Shown piece by piece: positions 59,957-64,000 of a stretch of DNA of 64,000 nucleotides. Numbering within the stretch: the stretch's first letter is position 1; the number at the start of each line of letters is the position of its first letter. The position numbers were made by a program, and so were the translations under genes. Under the pieces are notes generated by a model. The model was given only the letters and a program-made list of their open reading frames with translations, did no database searches and was not told the DNA's origin. The DNA is taken from assembly GCA_964509295.1 (NCBI GenBank), contig CAZDWS010000001.1:545079-609078 (forward strand), given 5' to 3'. The stretch comes from JBGSQR01 sp964509295. GTDB taxonomy: Bacteria > Desulfobacterota > Desulfuromonadia > Geobacterales > Pseudopelobacteraceae.

Positions 59957-61333
59957 ATGCTTAAAGAGCATATTATTGACAGGCTGACAGGAATCGTTGG
60001 TAAGGAAAATGTCCTGACCGATAAGCAGGATAAAATCTGTTATTCCTATGATGCAACACAGACAGAATATCTGCCTGATGCTATTGTCCACCCGGCAAAT
60101 GCAGAGGAAATTTCTCAGATTATAAAGCTGGCAAATCAGGAAGGTTTTCCGGTTTTCCCGCGTGGCGCAGGCAGTGGTTTTTCCGGAGGTAGTCTGCCAA
60201 AAGGGGGCGGGGTTGTATTGGTGACTACCCGGATGAACAGGATATTGCGTATTGATAACGAGAACCTGATCGCAGAAGTTGAGCCTGGCGTAGTTACGGA
60301 AGATTTTCAGAAGGTTGTAGAGAAACTCGGCCTGTTTTATCCACCTGACCCTGCCTCACTTAAATTCTCTACTCTGGGTGGAAATGTGGCTGAAAATGCC
60401 GGTGGCCCAAGAGCCGTGAAATATGGCTGCACTAAGGATTTTGTCATGGGGTTGGAGGTGGTTCTGCCAACCGGTGCTGTTATACGTACGGGCGGTGAAA
60501 CATACAAGGGTGTCGTCGGATATGACCTGACAAAGCTGCTCTGTGGCAGTGAAGGTACACTGGGTGTTATTACAAAGATTATTTTCAAGTTATTGCCTTT
60601 TCCGGATTGTAAAAAGACCATGCTGGCAATTTTTGATTCCATTGAGGGGGCAGCAAAGGCCGTTTCTTCAATTATTGTAAACAAGATTATTCCAACTACA
60701 CTTGAGTTCATGGATTATGCAACCTTACAATGTGTCGAGCGGCGGTTTAGTCTTGGTTTACCCGCAGAAGGCCGTGCCGTATTGCTGATTGAACTCGACG
60801 GCGATCGTGATTTGATTGAAAAACAGTCTCAGCAATTGGAAAAAATCGTCAGTACGCTCGGGTTGGTACAATTCAGAACGGCTAAAGACAGCGCTGAGTC
60901 AGAACAGCTCTGGAAGGTACGTCGCCTTATTTCTCCTTCACTACGAGATGTAAATCCTAATAAATATAATGAAGATATCGTTGTGCCACGTAGTAAGGTG
61001 CCGGATGTCATCAGGTTGATTGAAAAAATCAGTCAGCGCCTTGAAATTCCAATTGTCAATTTTGGCCATGCCGGAGATGGCAATATTCATGTCAACATAA
61101 TGGTAGACAATAGTATTGCAGGCATGGAGGAAAAGGCCCACGTGGCTATACGTGAAGTTTTTCAGGCTGCCCTCCAATTAGGTGGTACAATGTCAGGGGA
61201 ACATGGTGTTGGCTTGTCAAAAGCACCATATATCGAGCTTGAATTAAATCCGGATCAGATTTATGCGATGAGATCAATTAAGGCTGCTCTTGATCCCAAT
61301 AATATTCTAAATCCAGGCAAGATGTTTCCTTGA
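59957..61333 (+). CDS. glcD: FAD-linked oxidase, GlcD family (glycolate/D-lactate dehydrogenase-like)
   Basis: The protein has 458 residues. The FAD-binding domain shows FPRGAGSGFSGGSLPKGGGVV near 70, then a TLGGNVAENAGGPRAVKYG near 138. The C-terminal substrate domain has NFGHAGDGNIHVNIMV near 368 and SGEHGVGLSKAPYI near 413 with the catalytic His. It probably oxidises glycolate or D-lactate. No GlcE or iron-sulfur GlcF gene is next to it, so its electron acceptor is not evident. GTAAGGAG precedes the start. Confidence 0.9.
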   Translation: MLKEHIIDRLTGIVGKENVLTDKQDKICYSYDATQTEYLPDAIVHPANAEEISQIIKLANQEGFPVFPRGAGSGFSGGSLPKGGGVVLVTTRMNRILRIDNENLIAEVEPGVVTEDFQKVVEKLGLFYPPDPASLKFSTLGGNVAENAGGPRAVKYGCTKDFVMGLEVVLPTGAVIRTGGETYKGVVGYDLTKLLCGSEGTLGVITKIIFKLLPFPDCKKTMLAIFDSIEGAAKAVSSIIVNKIIPTTLEFMDYATLQCVERRFSLGLPAEGRAVLLIELDGDRDLIEKQSQQLEKIVSTLGLVQFRTAKDSAESEQLWKVRRLISPSLRDVNPNKYNEDIVVPRSKVPDVIRLIEKISQRLEIPIVNFGHAGDGNIHVNIMVDNSIAGMEEKAHVAIREVFQAALQLGGTMSGEHGVGLSKAPYIELELNPDQIYAMRSIKAALDPNNILNPGKMFP

Positions 61334-61359
61334 TAGGGATGTCTTAAATAGGATGTTTT

Positions 61360-61557
61360 ATGGATATGGATAAACAACGTCAGGAAATATCACTTATCGG
61401 TCGGTTGTTATCTTTAGAAGTGTTGTTGGCATTGATGGGACTGGTAGATCTTGTATATGGTCTTATTAATTCGGAGCTGCTGAATATTGTGATCGGGGTT
61501 GTAATTCTAAGCTGCCTGGCCCTGCTCATGTATCGTAGAAAAATTAACAGGAAATAA
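61360..61557 (+). CDS. Small membrane protein of unknown function
   Basis: The protein has 65 residues with two predicted membrane helices (LSLEVLLALMGLVDLVYGLI and LNIVIGVVILSCLALLMY) and a basic tail (RRKINRK). I do not recognise a family. It lies 26 bases after the GlcD-type gene and 32 bases before maf, all in one direction, so it is likely cotranscribed. The ribosome-binding site (GGATG) is weak. Confidence 0.65.
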   Translation: MDMDKQRQEISLIGRLLSLEVLLALMGLVDLVYGLINSELLNIVIGVVILSCLALLMYRRKINRK

Positions 61558-61589
61558 ATCATTTTATTTAAAGTCATAAAGGGATTGTG

Positions 61590-62186
61590 ATGATTGATCA
61601 TAAAATTGTGCTGGCTTCAGCTTCACCCCGCCGCTCTGAGCTAATGGAGCTTGCCGGGATACCGTTTACTGTTGTTCCTGCTGATATCTGCGAAGACGTT
61701 TTGCCGGACGAATTGCCGGACGACCATGTAATGCGCCTTTCGCGCGAAAAAGCGCAGGCTGTTACTGCCACCAAGGCAGGTCGCTATTATATAGGTGCTG
61801 ATACTGTTGTTGTTTTGGATGAAAGGATTATGGGTAAACCATCCAATGAGGCTGAGGCGTTTCAGATGCTTAAAAGTCTTTCAGGACGGGCCCACCAGGT
61901 TGTCACCGGGATTACGTTGTTGGACAGTGATACTGGCGTCATACTCAGCCAGAGTGTCTCTACGGATGTTTATTTCAAGGAGCTGACGGATCAGGAAATT
62001 AATGACTATATCGCCACAGGCTGTCCGATGGACAAAGCCGGGGCATATGCTATTCAGGGCAGGGCTGTACATTTTGTCAGATCAATCAGCGGATCTTACA
62101 GCAATGTTATCGGTCTGCCCATGACGGAACTGTATGAACTTATAGATACTTTGTGCTGCCATGAGTATTCAGATGCCGATAGCTAA
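61590..62186 (+). CDS. maf: Maf family nucleotide pyrophosphatase
   Basis: The protein has 198 residues from the ATG at 61590 (AAAGGG upstream). LASASPRRSELMELAGI near 8 is the family start, SREKAQAV near 50, GADTVVVLDERIMGKP near 70 and AYAIQGRAVHFV near 153 follow. Maf proteins hydrolyse non-canonical nucleoside triphosphates and affect cell division. Its end overlaps the YggS gene by 26 bases. Confidence 0.95.
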   Translation: MIDHKIVLASASPRRSELMELAGIPFTVVPADICEDVLPDELPDDHVMRLSREKAQAVTATKAGRYYIGADTVVVLDERIMGKPSNEAEAFQMLKSLSGRAHQVVTGITLLDSDTGVILSQSVSTDVYFKELTDQEINDYIATGCPMDKAGAYAIQGRAVHFVRSISGSYSNVIGLPMTELYELIDTLCCHEYSDADS

Positions 62187-62859
62187 GCGCCTGGCAGAGG
62201 TTTGTAAAAGAATAGACAGTGCGGTTGAGGGTGCAGGCAGGCCATGCAATTCAGTTAGATTGGTTGCTGTTTCGAAAACCTACCCTGTATCTGCTGTGAT
62301 GGAAGCCTTTCAGGCCGGTCAGCGAATTTTTGGTGAGAACTATGTACAGGAACTGCTTGCCAAAGCAGCCGAAATAAAAGATCCGGTTGAATGGCATTTT
62401 ATTGGTCATCTGCAGAGCAATAAAGTTAGGCAGATCGCTGGACTGGTAAATTTGATTCATTCAGTGGACCGTCTGTCACTGGCGGAAGAGATCAGTCGCC
62501 AGTGGGGCAGGCTTGGTAAAATTTGTGATATTCTTGTTCAGGTGAATATCTCCGGTGAATCAACCAAATCAGGAACGACTGAAGCCGGTGCATTTAGTTT
62601 GATCGCCGATATTGCACAGCTTCCTAATGTTCGCATAGTAGGCCTGATGACTATGCCACCCTTTTTTGATGAACCTGACCTGGCGCGCCCTTATTTTGCC
62701 GAATTAAAACAACTGTCGGTCAGGGTAGCAGAGTTGAAACTGCCGGGGGTGCTGATGGACGAACTGTCAATGGGGATGTCCGGTGACTTCGAGACCGCCA
62801 TTCAGGAGGGAGCTACGCTTGTCAGGGTCGGAACGGCAATATTTGGTGAAAGATCATAG
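62161..62859 (+). CDS. yggS: YggS-family pyridoxal phosphate homeostasis protein
   Basis: The protein has 232 residues. The PLP lysine is in VRLVAVSKTYPVSAV near 36; FGENYVQELLAKA near 57, WHFIGHLQSNKVRQI near 82, and ELSMGMSGDFETAI near 200 are conserved. It controls pyridoxal phosphate supply. It overlaps maf by 26 bases and has no clear ribosome-binding site, so translation is probably coupled to maf. An ATG at 62173 is an alternative start. Confidence 0.93.
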   Translation: MSIQMPIAKRLAEVCKRIDSAVEGAGRPCNSVRLVAVSKTYPVSAVMEAFQAGQRIFGENYVQELLAKAAEIKDPVEWHFIGHLQSNKVRQIAGLVNLIHSVDRLSLAEEISRQWGRLGKICDILVQVNISGESTKSGTTEAGAFSLIADIAQLPNVRIVGLMTMPPFFDEPDLARPYFAELKQLSVRVAELKLPGVLMDELSMGMSGDFETAIQEGATLVRVGTAIFGERS

Positions 62860-62954
62860 TAGTCTTGATTTCATTACTATTAAATCTAATATAATGCTTT
62901 CAATATGTTGAAAGTATCTGGGAGATATTGCTATTAATACTGGAAACAGTTTGT

Positions 62955-62983
62955 TTGACATGGCTAAGTTGTTAAAGTATAAG
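62955..62983 (+). promoter_or_regulatory. Strong sigma-70 promoter upstream of the DUF815-type ATPase
   Basis: TTGACA (62955-62960), a 17-base spacer and TATAAG (62978-62983) match 11 of 12 consensus bases. RNA would begin near 62990. A seven-pair inverted repeat (62897-62914) lies upstream. Confidence 0.85.
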
Positions 62984-63031
62984 TAAAGATTACATTGTGT
63001 AGGCATCAAATAACAGAAAAAGAGAGTGTTT

Positions 63032-63925
63032 ATGTTTAATCTTAAGCCGGAACTTGTTGCACAGCTTGAGCGAGTGCTCAGCTCAGTAGAAATGCTGCTT
63101 CCCAAGGCCGTTGCTCCTATCGACTGGTCAAAATGTTATGCCGCCAATTGGCGTCGGCATTCTTTTTCCGGCTACCTGGAAGCTGTCACTGTTTCTGATA
63201 CCACAAGACTTGACGAACTTTTAGGTGTTGAAGAACAAAAAGAGATCATGATCAAGAATACCAAGCAATTTCTGTTAGGGCTTCCTTCTAACAATGCCCT
63301 GTTGTGGGGGTCACGTGGATCCGGCAAGTCTTCAATAGTGAAGGCCCTTTTAAATGAGTTCTGTGATCAGGGATTGCGTTTTATTCAGGTAGAAAAGGAA
63401 GATCTTATTTATCTGTCAGAAATCTTCAACGCCGTTGAAAAGCAGCCATATCGTTTTATTTTGCTTTGCGATGACCTTACTTTTGAAGTAGGCGAGCTGA
63501 GCTATAAAATGCTGAAAAGTGCTTTGGACGGCTCTGTTTATTCTGCTCCTGAAAATGTACTGATTTATGTTACCTCAAATCGTCGTCATCTTTTGCCAGA
63601 ATATGAATCCGATCATGTCGGTGGAAAATACGTAAAAGGTGAATTGCAACAAAGTGAAGCGATGGAAGAGAAGGTCTCACTGTCAGACCGTTTCGGTATC
63701 TGGGTTGCTTTTTATGCGTTCTCCCAGGAGCGTTATATTGATGCCGTTAAACTGAATGTGACTATGGAAGCCAAACAGCGCAAAATTGAAATTCCATGGT
63801 CTAAGGATCTTGAGTTGGATGCAATTCAATGGTCCCATGACAAGAGTAAACGTTGCGGTCGTACCGCCTATCAGTTTGCAAAACATTGGATCGGTCGTTA
63901 TCTGCTGGAACAGCATAAGGGCTAA
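63032..63925 (+). CDS. DUF815-family AAA-type ATP-binding protein
   Basis: The protein has 297 residues from the ATG at 63032; a GTG at 63026 is also in frame. Walker A is LLWGSRGSGKSS near 91 and Walker B is FILLCDDLTFE near 146. VYVTSNRRHLLP-type residues near 185 act as sensor 1, and the C-terminal lid contains WSHDKSKRCGRTAYQF. Proteins of this DUF815 (COG2607) type are predicted ATPases of unknown role. It has its own strong promoter and is followed by a terminator. Confidence 0.88.
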   Translation: MFNLKPELVAQLERVLSSVEMLLPKAVAPIDWSKCYAANWRRHSFSGYLEAVTVSDTTRLDELLGVEEQKEIMIKNTKQFLLGLPSNNALLWGSRGSGKSSIVKALLNEFCDQGLRFIQVEKEDLIYLSEIFNAVEKQPYRFILLCDDLTFEVGELSYKMLKSALDGSVYSAPENVLIYVTSNRRHLLPEYESDHVGGKYVKGELQQSEAMEEKVSLSDRFGIWVAFYAFSQERYIDAVKLNVTMEAKQRKIEIPWSKDLELDAIQWSHDKSKRCGRTAYQFAKHWIGRYLLEQHKG

Positions 63926-63947
63926 ATTTCAGATTGTTATTATTAAA

Positions 63948-63982
63948 AAGGAGCGCTGACAACACAGCGCTCCTTTTTTTGT
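63948..63982 (+). terminator. Terminator after the DUF815-type gene
   Basis: AAGGAGCGCTG and CAGCGCTCCTT form an eleven-pair stem with a six-base loop (63948-63975), and a run of T follows. Confidence 0.95.
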
Positions 63983-64000
63983 TATTTACGCTGGTTTTCT

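Overview
The window looks like chromosomal DNA of a motile Gram-negative bacterium of the Desulfuromonadales/Geobacterales type. The best support is the block parA-parB followed by an F1-ATPase operon that starts with a duplicated b-type subunit (b', b, delta, alpha, gamma, beta, epsilon) and lacks subunits a and c, an arrangement I associate with Geobacter relatives. An Mla-type transporter, an RND efflux operon, a YgiQ radical SAM protein, a HpnI-like transferase and a REC-GGDEF protein also fit. I see no tRNA, rRNA, CRISPR, insertion sequence or prophage. The species cannot be named from this sequence alone.

Layout. 1-14915 is a one-directional run of eleven genes made of glycosyltransferase and SAM-methyltransferase modules, several fused in one polypeptide and some with TPRs. 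It ends directly at a flagellin gene (14958-15773), then a coiled-coil protein of unknown function, FlbT and FlaF (to 17263). This is best read as a flagellin glycosylation and assembly locus. A good sigma-28-type promoter for flagellin lies inside the 3' end of the last glycosyltransferase gene. 17458-20488 holds thioredoxin reductase, a tiny acidic protein and YgiQ. On the minus strand, 20526-24901 holds a cold-shock protein and an mlaE-F-D / TolC-like / mlaC operon. 25002-31461 holds an RND pump (outer-membrane channel, permease, adaptor) behind a TetR regulator, with two related palindromic operators.

31602-33331 (minus) holds a HpnI-like glycosyltransferase and an MnmM-like methyltransferase, and a RluA-type pseudouridine synthase diverges from them. 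34459-42162 is parAB and the F1-ATPase operon. 42218-53049 is mostly housekeeping: a TIGR01212-type radical SAM protein, a periplasmic transglutaminase-like protein, a diguanylate cyclase response regulator, rpe-rsmB-htpX, ndk, uppP and miaA-uvrC. 53365-58410 has an ammonium transporter behind a sigma-54-type promoter and a two-gene unit encoding a large periplasmic TPR/coiled-coil/Ig-like protein and a LysM protein. 58499-59806 is a membrane protein with a degenerate receiver domain. The window ends with a GlcD-like flavoprotein, a small membrane protein, Maf, YggS and a DUF815-type ATPase.

The most distinctive part is the combination of flagellin, FlbT and FlaF (a set best known from Alphaproteobacteria) with a large modular sugar-transfer and methylation cluster that contains a duplicated, differently fused DADE-motif domain. 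Second are the TolC-family gene inside an Mla operon and the TPR/coiled-coil/Ig protein with its LysM partner.
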